From: an uncultured Phycisphaerae bacterium
GTDB taxonomy: Bacteria; Planctomycetota; Phycisphaerae; Sedimentisphaerales; Anaerohalosphaeraceae
Direction of reading: 5' to 3'
NCBI GenBank assembly: GCA_937920485.1
Contig: CALETL010000224.1
Span: 1 to 10,248 of the forward strand
Length of the DNA: 10,248 nucleotides
Shown one piece after another: positions 1 to 6,943 of this stretch (its first letter is position 1; each line of letters starts with the position of its first letter). The notes under the pieces were generated by a model. That model saw only the letters and a program-made list of their open reading frames with translations. It searched no databases and was not told the DNA's origin. The translations under genes and the position numbers were made by a program.

Positions 1-723
1 GCCTTCCTTGCGAAAAAAGTCCAGCGATAGATAGGCCTGCCGACTGAAAACGCGTATCTTACGTTCGGTCTTGAGCGCAAGGCGCGACGCGGTGACGTTG
101 GCAATGCAGCCGTTTTCAAAAAAGATGCGGGCGTTGCACACATCCTCTTCATCAGCAATCACATTAACGCCCGCCGCATCGACCCTTTTGACCTTGCTGT
201 TAGCCAGCGACAGGATGATATCAATATCATGGATCATCACATCCAGCACCACACCGATATCCATCGAGCGGAACGGATACGGGCTGACACGATTGGCTTC
301 GATAAACATCGGCTCGATATGGAGTCGCTTCATCGCCTGAACGACCGGATTGCATCGCTCCGAATGCCCAACAGCAACGATCACGTTATTCTGCTTTGCA
401 AGTTCAACAATCTCATGTCCCTGCTGCACCGTTGAGGCCAGCGGCTTTTCGATTAACACAGGAATGCCATTTTTGATGAATAGTGTTGCCAGCTCATGAT
501 GGGCAATTGTCGGCGCAGAGATTGTCACCGCATCCACTTTGCCGATGAGCAAAGTTGGGTCAGCAGTCGCTTCGCAGTCAAACTTTTCTGCAAGACCTTC
601 GGCTTTTTCAATATCACTGTCAGCAATCGCCACAAGCTGCGCATTATCCAGTTTATTGTAAACCTTGGCATGAATTCTGCCCATTTTACCGGCACCAATT
701 ACGGCTGTACGTAACTTTTCCAT
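1..723 (-). CDS. Gfo/Idh/MocA-family oxidoreductase, C-terminus cut by window edge; possible GnnA-like UDP-GlcNAc 3-dehydrogenase
   Basis: The frame stays open from the ATG at 723 to the left edge and gives 241 residues; the family usually has 300-350, so the C-terminal part of the substrate domain is missing. An N-terminal Rossmann fold is shown by AVIGAGKMGRIHA (residues 7-19, GxGxxG at 10-15). The family motif EKPLA lies at 92-96, and a D-x3-HDID segment at 161-168 carries the likely catalytic His165. An AGGA ribosome site 7 bases upstream supports the start. The gene follows lpxA by 46 bases, so a lipid A role is likely. From known biology, Gfo/Idh/MocA proteins sit beside lpxA/lpxB in several phyla, and GnnA of Acidithiobacillus ferrooxidans makes the 3-keto sugar that GnnB aminates. 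The substrate here is inferred from context only, and no aminotransferase is visible in the window. The family assignment is firm; the GnnA role is tentative. Confidence 0.85.
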   Translation of the reverse strand, partial: MEKLRTAVIGAGKMGRIHAKVYNKLDNAQLVAIADSDIEKAEGLAEKFDCEATADPTLLIGKVDAVTISAPTIAHHELATLFIKNGIPVLIEKPLASTVQQGHEIVELAKQNNVIVAVGHSERCNPVVQAMKRLHIEPMFIEANRVSPYPFRSMDIGVVLDVMIHDIDIILSLANSKVKRVDAAGVNVIADEEDVCNARIFFENGCIANVTASRLALKTERKIRVFSRQAYLSLDFFRKEG

Positions 724-730
724 CAAATTG

Positions 731-734
731 TCCT
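731..734 (-). promoter_or_regulatory. Ribosome binding site of the oxidoreductase gene
   Basis: Read on the minus strand, AGGA stands 7 bases before the ATG at 723. It fixes the start of the oxidoreductase and shows independent initiation after lpxA rather than overlap coupling. Confidence 0.6.
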
Positions 735-748
735 ATAATTTAATCTGT

Positions 749-761
749 CGGCTGGAAGCCG
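749..761 (-). other. Small hairpin between lpxA and the oxidoreductase gene
   Basis: CGGCT-TCC-AGCCG on the minus strand forms a perfect 5-bp stem with a 3-base loop, extendable by a G-U and a G-C pair. It begins a few bases after the lpxA stop codon. No T-run follows, so it is not a standard intrinsic terminator. It could be a weak pause or mRNA-stability element, or chance. Confidence 0.3.
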
Positions 762-769
762 GCATTGCT

Positions 770-1579
770 TTAATCTCTGAATAGCTCTAAATGCCGGCCA
801 AAACGCTGCTTGCTGCTTTTCAGTAAAGAATCAACCATCTCCTGAACCGGCTTTTCAAGATCGTCTTTTTCAGCCAGTTCTTTGACGCGCTCCAGAATAG
901 GTCCGTCGTTGCGCCAGATAAACTTAAATGCATCAAAAACCGCTTTTTGCTGCTCGTCGCTCAAGCCCGCACGCGCCAGACCGCGCTTATTGACCGCACG
1001 AACTTCCATCGGATAATGGCCGCTAACGATCACGAACGGTGGAACATCATGATTAATGCCCGCTAATCCGGCCGCATAACACCATTTGCTGATTGTAACA
1101 AACTGATGCACCAACACATTACCACTCAGCCAGACGCCCATTTCAAGTTTGCAGTGGCCGGATACCTGCGTTGCGTTGCTGATGACAATCTTGTCTTCCA
1201 GCACACAGTCGTGTCCCAGATGTACATTGATCATCAGCAGATTGCCATTGCCGATAATCGTATTCTCGTCCGGATACATACTCGGATGGATCGTGACATA
1301 CTCACGAATAATGTTGTTATCGCCGATGCTCAGTCCACCGATCCGCGTGTCGTCATCGATCCCAAGTATCTGGGGCGGGCGGCCGATAATGGCACAGGGA
1401 AAGATACGATTATTTGCTCCGATCGTGGTATGTTTTCCGATCACAACATGAGTATCCAACACTGTGTTATCACCAATAACAACGCCTTCTTCCACAACCG
1501 TGTAAGGACCAACTTTCACATTCGAACCAAGCTGGACGCCATCAGCAATAACTGCTGTGGGATGGATATTTTGACTCAT
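770..1579 (-). CDS. lpxA: UDP-N-acetylglucosamine O-acyltransferase LpxA
   Basis: This cytoplasmic enzyme catalyses the first lipid A step, moving a 3-hydroxyacyl chain from ACP to the 3-position of UDP-GlcNAc. The 269 residues match the family size (262 in E. coli). The first two thirds are hexapeptide repeats forming a left-handed beta helix; the C-terminal part (from about residue 195) is helical. The segment HLGHDC (120-125) holds the catalytic base, His123, equivalent to E. coli His125. HQF (about 157-159) and DVPPF are also conserved. Aligned by eye, the position of E. coli Gly173, the chain-length ruler, is also glycine, which favours long acyl chains near C14. The ATG is preceded by GGAGGT at an unusually long 11-base spacing. 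The gene lies 45 bases after lpxC-fabZ. A selective preference for a 3-amino sugar cannot be judged by eye. Confidence 0.97.
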   Translation of the reverse strand: MSQNIHPTAVIADGVQLGSNVKVGPYTVVEEGVVIGDNTVLDTHVVIGKHTTIGANNRIFPCAIIGRPPQILGIDDDTRIGGLSIGDNNIIREYVTIHPSMYPDENTIIGNGNLLMINVHLGHDCVLEDKIVISNATQVSGHCKLEMGVWLSGNVLVHQFVTISKWCYAAGLAGINHDVPPFVIVSGHYPMEVRAVNKRGLARAGLSDEQQKAVFDAFKFIWRNDGPILERVKELAEKDDLEKPVQEMVDSLLKSSKQRFGRHLELFRD

Positions 1580-1590
1580 AACTCTAATGT

Positions 1591-1596
1591 ACCTCC
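1591..1596 (-). promoter_or_regulatory. Shine-Dalgarno of lpxA, long spacer
   Basis: GGAGGT on the minus strand lies 11 bases before the lpxA ATG. It is a strong match to the anti-SD but more distant than usual. No alternative start codon lies closer, so the ATG at 1579 stands. Confidence 0.5.
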
Positions 1597-1624
1597 GGTA
1601 AACAATTCATAATTTATAATTTAT

Positions 1625-2932
1625 TTAGACTTCATCATCAACCAGCATGAATTTAAGCTGCGCCTCAGCCACGATATCATCGCCGACCATAGCAACACAA
1701 TCACATTTTGCCGCCCGACTGCGAACTTTATCTGCTTCGGAGATCAGAATCAGTTGATCTCCCGGTATTACTGCTTTACGAATCTTGACAGCATCCATCG
1801 TCAACAACACCGCCAGTTTACCCGTATGTTCCAGCTTCTGTGCAAACAGCAGGCCCGACACCTGAGCCAGGGCCTCAACGATCAGAACCCCCGGCATCAC
1901 GGGCGTACCGGGAAAGTGCCCTTGGAAAAACTGCTCATTAAAGGTAACGTTTTTAATGCCTTTGATGCGGCGGTCATTTTCGATCTCGACCACCTTGTCC
2001 ACCAACAGGAAAGGATAACGATGCGGCAGGATCCGCTGGATACGTCTGATATCCAGTACCGGTTTTCCCAACAGTGCGTTTTCCCGTTCAGCTTTTCGAT
2101 ATGACTCAACAATTTGAAATACCAGTTTTTGATTCAGCGCATGCCCGGATTTATATGCTACAATCCGACCGAAAATGGGACGTCCGGCCAAACGCAAGTC
2201 TCCGATCAGGTCAACGACTTTGTGACGAACGCACTCATCAGGGAAACGAAAACTGTTTTTGATCGGACCGTCTGAATTGATCACAAGAATATCTTTGGGG
2301 CCCAGATGCGATCCGATCCCCATCGCCTGCATCTGAAGGGCCTCCGCCTCCAGTACAAAGGTTCGGGAGCGAGCCAGATTTTGAGCATAATCAGCTTCAC
2401 TTAAGTCACACGAATAAATTTGCCGGCCGATACCCGTATGCTGGGTATAATCCAGGTCGTAAGTGATATTGAGCCCGTTTCCGTTCGAAGGAAGGGCATA
2501 GATCGATTTGTCTCCCTCAGTAATACAAATCGACTCGGTCACAATAATAGGATGCTGCTCAGCATCCTGAAACTCATACTCAGATCTTTTCAGCGTATTA
2601 AAAAACTCCTCGCTGCTGCCGTCAAAACCGGGAAGTTCTTCGGAGTCCAGTTCGATAAAAATATTGTCAATATCGAGGGCCGCAATTGCCGCCAGACAAT
2701 GCTCTGAAGTCTCAACATAACCCTGGTCATTGCCAACCACCGTTCGACGATCACGCTGAACGATGTTTTCCGGTTTGACCCGAATCTGTACTGCCGGATC
2801 CATATCCTTGCGTACAAAGACAATTCCCGTTTCCGGCGGGGCCGGCTTAAAAAGTACCCTCACGTCTTTGCCGCCGAACAGTCCTTTTCCGGACAGACGC
2901 GCTTCAGTTTTTATTGTCTTTTGCTGCTTCAA
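1625..2932 (-). CDS. lpxC/fabZ: Bifunctional LpxC-FabZ: UDP-3-O-acyl-GlcNAc deacetylase fused to 3-hydroxyacyl-ACP dehydratase
   Basis: The product is about 435 residues, the sum of LpxC (about 305) and FabZ (about 150). Residues 1-283 are LpxC, the zinc deacetylase that commits sugar to lipid A. Its zinc ligands are His78 (in SEHCLAA), His237 and Asp241 (in [10 protein letters not shown]), with Glu77 as base and His264 in SGHALN. Residues from about 291 are FabZ, beginning near the [15 protein letters not shown] motif. Its catalytic pair is His339 in [11 protein letters not shown] and Glu353. No ATG or GTG is available upstream of the conserved N-terminus. An in-frame TAG lies 7 codons before the first of three TTG codons (2953, 2941, 2932). 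I chose 2932 because every LpxC active-site residue then falls one short of its E. coli number (Glu78, His79, His238, Asp242, His265). The gene overlaps the end of lpxD by 29 bases and lacks a clear ribosome site, which suggests translational coupling. The fusion is known in Bacteroidetes, Chlorobi and PVC bacteria. Confidence 0.95.
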   Translation of the reverse strand: MKQQKTIKTEARLSGKGLFGGKDVRVLFKPAPPETGIVFVRKDMDPAVQIRVKPENIVQRDRRTVVGNDQGYVETSEHCLAAIAALDIDNIFIELDSEELPGFDGSSEEFFNTLKRSEYEFQDAEQHPIIVTESICITEGDKSIYALPSNGNGLNITYDLDYTQHTGIGRQIYSCDLSEADYAQNLARSRTFVLEAEALQMQAMGIGSHLGPKDILVINSDGPIKNSFRFPDECVRHKVVDLIGDLRLAGRPIFGRIVAYKSGHALNQKLVFQIVESYRKAERENALLGKPVLDIRRIQRILPHRYPFLLVDKVVEIENDRRIKGIKNVTFNEQFFQGHFPGTPVMPGVLIVEALAQVSGLLFAQKLEHTGKLAVLLTMDAVKIRKAVIPGDQLILISEADKVRSRAAKCDCVAMVGDDIVAEAQLKFMLVDDEV

Positions 2933-3935
2933 GCTTTTCAACTTTCTTATCAAGCTGTTTGACTTGTTTCGCTATCTCAGGAAGTTTTCGATAAACACTC
3001 ATGCTTTTCAACTCTTGTTTCATGTCGCGAGCCGGCGTTCCCAATATCATCTGCCCGGCAGCGACCTTTCCGGTCGCGACGGCTTGGGCGCCAAGAACAG
3101 CACCATCACCGATTTCAACATGATCCGCTGACCCGGACGCTCCGGCAAAAACAACGCCGTTGCCAACAATCGTGCTGCCCGATATCCCGACATGCCCGGC
3201 CAGCAGACAAAGCCTGCCAATCTTCACGTTATGCGCAACCTGCACTAAATTATCAATCTTGGTTCCGGCCCCTATGACCGTGTTTCCAAATTTGGCCCTG
3301 TCAACACAACTATTGGCACCAATTTCAACACCATCCTCAAGAATCACTCCGCCGTTATGGGGTATCAGTCGATGCTGCCCATCGATAAATGAGTACCCAA
3401 ATCCCGTTGCACCAATCGTAGAGTTGGATTGAATAATGCAGGAATTTCCGATCGTGCAATTGTGATAAACGACAATATTGCTGTCCAATCGACAACCCGA
3501 ACCAATTGCTGTGTTTTCTCCGACTGAGCATCCGGGACCAATGACTGTGTCATCGCCGATTTTAACAGCATGACCAATATACGCCCCCGGTCCGACAGTA
3601 ACCGTCTGATCAAGTTCAGCGGTCGGCTCCACAACGGCTGTCGGATGAATCCCGGAAAGTGCTGTCAGTTTTGGAGCAAACAACCCCAACAGTGTAATCA
3701 GTGCCGCATTAACATCTTCGACCACCAATTGCGCCATCGCACAATCAGCTACCGGCTCACTCACAAGAACGGCCCCCGCAGAGCTCTGGGGTAGTTTTGG
3801 AGCGTGTTTTTTCGATGTCAGAAAACAGACCTCATTGGCCAATGCATCTTGAATCGTATTCACACCGGTAATGTTCTGTTGGCCATCACCAAGCAGCTGC
3901 GCCTGTAGTTTAGTTGCTATGTCAGATAACAGCAT
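2904..3935 (-). CDS. lpxD: UDP-3-O-acylglucosamine N-acyltransferase LpxD
   Basis: This enzyme adds the N-linked 3-hydroxyacyl chain to the LpxC product, the third lipid A step, in the cytoplasm. The 343 residues match the family (341 in E. coli). There are three parts: an N-terminal uridine-binding domain (about 1-95), a hexapeptide-repeat beta helix (about 96-300) and a short charged C-terminal helix (about 315-343, [12 protein letters not shown]). The catalytic histidine is His235 in [10 protein letters not shown], equivalent to E. coli His239. The ATG has an AGGTGA ribosome site at 9 bases. The gene starts 24 bases after the skp stop, as in the bamA-skp-lpxD order of Proteobacteria. The bases encoding its C-terminal helix also contain the start of lpxC-fabZ in another frame. 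Confidence 0.97.
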   Translation of the reverse strand: MLLSDIATKLQAQLLGDGQQNITGVNTIQDALANEVCFLTSKKHAPKLPQSSAGAVLVSEPVADCAMAQLVVEDVNAALITLLGLFAPKLTALSGIHPTAVVEPTAELDQTVTVGPGAYIGHAVKIGDDTVIGPGCSVGENTAIGSGCRLDSNIVVYHNCTIGNSCIIQSNSTIGATGFGYSFIDGQHRLIPHNGGVILEDGVEIGANSCVDRAKFGNTVIGAGTKIDNLVQVAHNVKIGRLCLLAGHVGISGSTIVGNGVVFAGASGSADHVEIGDGAVLGAQAVATGKVAAGQMILGTPARDMKQELKSMSVYRKLPEIAKQVKQLDKKVEKLEAAKDNKN

Positions 3936-3944
3936 TTGATCCGT

Positions 3945-3950
3945 TCACCT
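3945..3950 (-). promoter_or_regulatory. Ribosome binding site of lpxD
   Basis: AGGTGA on the minus strand sits 9 bases before the lpxD ATG, in the 24-base gap after skp. It supports the chosen start. Confidence 0.55.
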
Positions 3951-3959
3951 GTTAAAATC

Positions 3960-4550
3960 TTACTTCACTTCATCCATTGCAGCGAGTACCGCGTCGGTTA
4001 TGTCATATTGACTGTTATAATAAAGCAATTTTTTAGTCTTAATGGTCAGCATGAAGTCCCGCAAACTTGGAGCGGGTACATCCAGCAGTTCGTCGGCAAT
4101 GATCATATCGAATCCCTTATCTTTCGCGACATCACCAGCAACCTTCAGCAGTTCCTGATAAAGCCCCTCGGTCCATTGCTGCATTTCTACGGAGACTTTT
4201 TCCTGATAAAACTTATTCTTGGCTTCCATAAGGGCTGATTTCTCTGACAGTTCTCCAAGAAGCTTGAGATAGCTCGCGCTGCCGGAAGTGTGGAGTTTCA
4301 GATTCGCTTGAAGTGCCTCCAACTCTTTATTCATCGAGTCAAATTGGGTTTTGATTCCGGACTGCTCTTGTTGCATTTTTTCCTGCCATTGTTTATGCTT
4401 TTGACAGTTTTCGAGCACTTTGGTCACATTGACAACACCGATCTTGGCCGGTGCAACCGCCGAATCCGCATTCAATTTCCCGTGCTGATAAGCGCCCAGC
4501 ACAACCAACGCAACAACCAAAACAACACACATCTGTTTGGAATTCTTCAT
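3960..4550 (-). CDS. skp: OmpH/Skp-family periplasmic chaperone
   Basis: Skp proteins hold unfolded outer-membrane proteins in the periplasm and deliver them to the BAM complex. The product is 196 residues, slightly longer than E. coli Skp (161). The N-terminus (MKNSKQ, then a hydrophobic stretch at 8-20) is a signal peptide or membrane anchor; cleavage could fall near residues 27-31, but no clear site stands out. A short strand (KIGVVNVTKVLENC, 36-49) opens the OmpH domain. Residues 50-145 are charged and helical, fitting the two long coiled-coil tentacles. The end (YDITDAVLAAM, 182-192) matches the typical OmpH C-terminal strand and helix. The ATG at 4550 is chosen over upstream in-frame codons because an AAGGA site stands 5 bases away and the signal peptide starts there. 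Its place between bamA and lpxD matches the classical locus. Family identity is clear from architecture and context. Confidence 0.92.
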   Translation of the reverse strand: MKNSKQMCVVLVVALVVLGAYQHGKLNADSAVAPAKIGVVNVTKVLENCQKHKQWQEKMQQEQSGIKTQFDSMNKELEALQANLKLHTSGSASYLKLLGELSEKSALMEAKNKFYQEKVSVEMQQWTEGLYQELLKVAGDVAKDKGFDMIIADELLDVPAPSLRDFMLTIKTKKLLYYNSQYDITDAVLAAMDEVK

Positions 4551-4555
4551 TTCTA

Positions 4556-4560
4556 TCCTT
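4556..4560 (-). promoter_or_regulatory. Ribosome binding site deciding the skp start
   Basis: AAGGA on the minus strand lies 5 bases before the ATG at 4550. The open frame extends 70 codons further upstream into bamA, and this site is the main reason to reject that extension. Confidence 0.6.
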
Positions 4561-4596
4561 TCTTCAATTTTGCATTTTAATCTTTGGTTTTTAATT

Positions 4597-6918
4597 TTAA
4601 AACAGCGCGCCCACAGAGAAACTAAACGCCTGTGTTTCATCTTCATCTTCATCCAGAAGCGGAGCAGCGATTTCAAACCGCATTGGTACCGGACCGAAAA
4701 ACTGCGGAATCTTAATTTGTATACCGGTGCCGACCGAAACACGGGGACCGCCATCATCAATCATGCCCGCATCGGTAAAGAACAGCAAGGCAAATGTTTC
4801 ACTTCCCAGTGGCACTGCAATCTCTGCGTTTCCGACAACCGCCCACTCACTGCCAATGGGCTCATCACTTGGCCCGCCGCGAGGACTGACGCCGCGATAT
4901 TCGAAACCACGTAAAGCCCATTCACCGATACCGCCCAGATAATAACGCTCGTACGTCGGTGCATCGCCAATGGAGGTTCCGGCTTTCACTTTCATTTCAA
5001 GCACCGTTTTCAACTCATTCAGATCCTCCCAGAGAGTCCTGTATCGCCGATACGTTCCCTCTAATAAACCGAAGTTTTCATCACCAACAAATTGCTCATA
5101 ACCGATATCAAAGTTATACCCTTTGCTCGGAAGAAAGCGGTTGTCTGTCATGTCTCTTCGGATATAAGGACGAAAACTGAATAAGATGTTGTCCCCCTGA
5201 ACTTCCCGCACATCTTTTGGAGCATCCCAATCCAGATCGGTGATCTTCACATTTTGCGCATTGAAAGAAATGCCGCGACGCCATCTGTCCGGGTATCGCC
5301 TTTCCAGACCCATTTTTGCGGACAGGCGTTCTTCATCATAGGTTTCGCGTGAACGCTCATAATAAGATGCGTTGGTAGTAAAAGACAGCGGCTTGTCATA
5401 CAGATAGGGCTCGGTAAAACTGATCATATAGGTACTGTATTCGGTTCCCGGACTGGCGACGATACGGAATTGCTGTCCGGCACCGCGGAAACCCCGTCCG
5501 TTAAAAATATCGCTAAACTTGTCCGGCACATCCGTGATATCAAAGTTCCGCTGGGTCAGAGAGATTTGCCCGATCAGGCCATCGTCACTGGCAATCCCCG
5601 CCCCCACCATAACGGACCCGGTCTGCCCTTCTGCAATCGTTACCAGAGCATCTCGTGTATCAGGGTCGTTCCCCATTGGCTGAATGGTCATAGTCTCAGC
5701 AACAACCATCTGCTTGATAGTCTTTTCAAGCTCTCCTTCGCCGTCACCGCGGGCAATATCCGCATTGTACAATTGTCCGGGAGTAAATTCTTCTTCATCC
5801 ATGATACGACGGATGGTTCGATCCTGAAAAGTTGTATTACCCGTAATAATCACCTCGCCGATGCGGAACTGCTGCCCTTCTTGAATCTCAAACTCAACCT
5901 TCACACGGGCATCCGGAAGGAGTTCGCGTCTGACATTAACAATTGTTTCAATAAACCCCTGTTCACCATAAATACTTTTAATCTGTTTCACATCATACTC
6001 GGCCCAGGCCTCACTGTAAAAATAATCGGGCCGCAGTTTCAGTTCACTCTGCAGTTGTTCGGCCGTAAATAACTGATTTCCGGTATAATGGATCGAATCG
6101 ACAAAATAGGCTGGCCCTTCTTCGATCGTAAATATAACAGATGCCTTGCTTTTATTTTCATTGAAGTCGACATGACTTTTAACATCCGCATCCAGGAATG
6201 ATTTCTTCTGGTAAACTTCAAGCAGTTTTTCTCCATCTTCTTCAAATTGATCAGGATCGAAATAGACTGAGAAAAACAGCAGTTTCTTCTTTTTGGTTTT
6301 GATGGTTTTAAGCAGTTGGCCTTTTGAAAAAGTGTCGTTCCCGACAAATTGCACATCAGCCACCTTGGGACGTGCGCCCTCTTCGATCATATATGCCACC
6401 TGACCGAACATCACTGCGCCTTCGTCCAACGTAATTTCGGCCCAGGGAAATCCTTTCTTTTTGTATTTTTCCTGGATCGCGTCGGCGCCGGCGCGGGCCG
6501 CAAACACATCGAGATAATCACCCCTCTTAAAGCTCAGTTCCTTAGTCAGAACACCATCTTTGAGTTTCTTATTGCCGTTAAAAGCAATCGACCGAACCAG
6601 ATTGTGCTCAACCACAACATAAGTCAGTACAAGTTTTCCATTGTCAATCTTTGTGTTGTAATAGGCAGATTCGGCAGCATCAAGTTGTGCGATCCGGCGC
6701 ACATCCTCATCAGCTATTTCATCATTGAAAACCTGTCCCGGTCGGACGCGTATCACCGAAAGAATCTCTGCACGGGTCAGCGTAATATTACCCACAACAT
6801 CTAACGTCTCAATTGTCGTTCCGTCAGGGATTTCATCCGCAGCCATTCCAACCGCAACCAGCCCCATGACTGTGAAAACAATGACCCTGCATAAATTTCG
6901 AATCCGATTCTGTTGCAT
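4597..6918 (-). CDS. bamA: Outer membrane protein assembly factor BamA
   Basis: BamA is the central Omp85 barrel that inserts beta-barrel proteins into the outer membrane. The product is 773 residues (810 in E. coli). A signal peptide covers about residues 1-27, with likely cleavage after GMA. Five POTRA domains follow at about 34-104, 105-181, 182-268, 269-348 and 349-431; each begins with a strand carrying a GN-type turn (VVGNITLT, FNGNKKLK, FVGNDTFS, YTGNQLFT, ITGNTTFQ). The 16-strand barrel fills about 432-773. The lock motif of loop 6 reads LRGF at 669-672 (VRGF in many BamAs). The last strand ends FSFSVGALF, with a terminal phenylalanine as in outer-membrane beta-signals. An acidic run (DEDEDE, 756-761) precedes that strand. 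The ATG at 6918 is fixed by AGGAGG 4 bases away and by the signal peptide. The gene lies only 25 bases after dnaB, while E. coli has rseP upstream of bamA. Confidence 0.97.
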   Translation of the reverse strand: MQQNRIRNLCRVIVFTVMGLVAVGMAADEIPDGTTIETLDVVGNITLTRAEILSVIRVRPGQVFNDEIADEDVRRIAQLDAAESAYYNTKIDNGKLVLTYVVVEHNLVRSIAFNGNKKLKDGVLTKELSFKRGDYLDVFAARAGADAIQEKYKKKGFPWAEITLDEGAVMFGQVAYMIEEGARPKVADVQFVGNDTFSKGQLLKTIKTKKKKLLFFSVYFDPDQFEEDGEKLLEVYQKKSFLDADVKSHVDFNENKSKASVIFTIEEGPAYFVDSIHYTGNQLFTAEQLQSELKLRPDYFYSEAWAEYDVKQIKSIYGEQGFIETIVNVRRELLPDARVKVEFEIQEGQQFRIGEVIITGNTTFQDRTIRRIMDEEEFTPGQLYNADIARGDGEGELEKTIKQMVVAETMTIQPMGNDPDTRDALVTIAEGQTGSVMVGAGIASDDGLIGQISLTQRNFDITDVPDKFSDIFNGRGFRGAGQQFRIVASPGTEYSTYMISFTEPYLYDKPLSFTTNASYYERSRETYDEERLSAKMGLERRYPDRWRRGISFNAQNVKITDLDWDAPKDVREVQGDNILFSFRPYIRRDMTDNRFLPSKGYNFDIGYEQFVGDENFGLLEGTYRRYRTLWEDLNELKTVLEMKVKAGTSIGDAPTYERYYLGGIGEWALRGFEYRGVSPRGGPSDEPIGSEWAVVGNAEIAVPLGSETFALLFFTDAGMIDDGGPRVSVGTGIQIKIPQFFGPVPMRFEIAAPLLDEDEDETQAFSFSVGALF

Positions 6919-6922
6919 ACTG

Positions 6923-6928
6923 CCTCCT
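6923..6928 (-). promoter_or_regulatory. Strong Shine-Dalgarno of bamA in the dnaB-bamA gap
   Basis: AGGAGG, a six-base match to the anti-SD, lies 4 bases before the bamA ATG and inside the 25-base gap after dnaB. It selects this start over an in-frame codon 29 codons upstream inside dnaB. The gap is too short to hold a promoter between the genes, though one could lie inside dnaB. Confidence 0.7.
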
Positions 6929-6943
6929 AATGATATTTCGTTT

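Noticed and set aside
1106..1612. 168-codon plus-strand open frame opposite lpxA
   Set aside because: It lies antisense to a well-conserved enzyme gene, has no recognisable motif or ribosome site, and is a shadow of lpxA codon use.
4551..4760. 70-codon N-terminal extension of skp
   Set aside because: It would overlap the conserved last barrel strands of BamA and precede a clear signal peptide that has its own ribosome site at the ATG at 4550.
5470..6072. 200-codon plus-strand open frame opposite bamA
   Set aside because: The minus strand here encodes intact POTRA and barrel sequence. The plus-strand product shows no family features.
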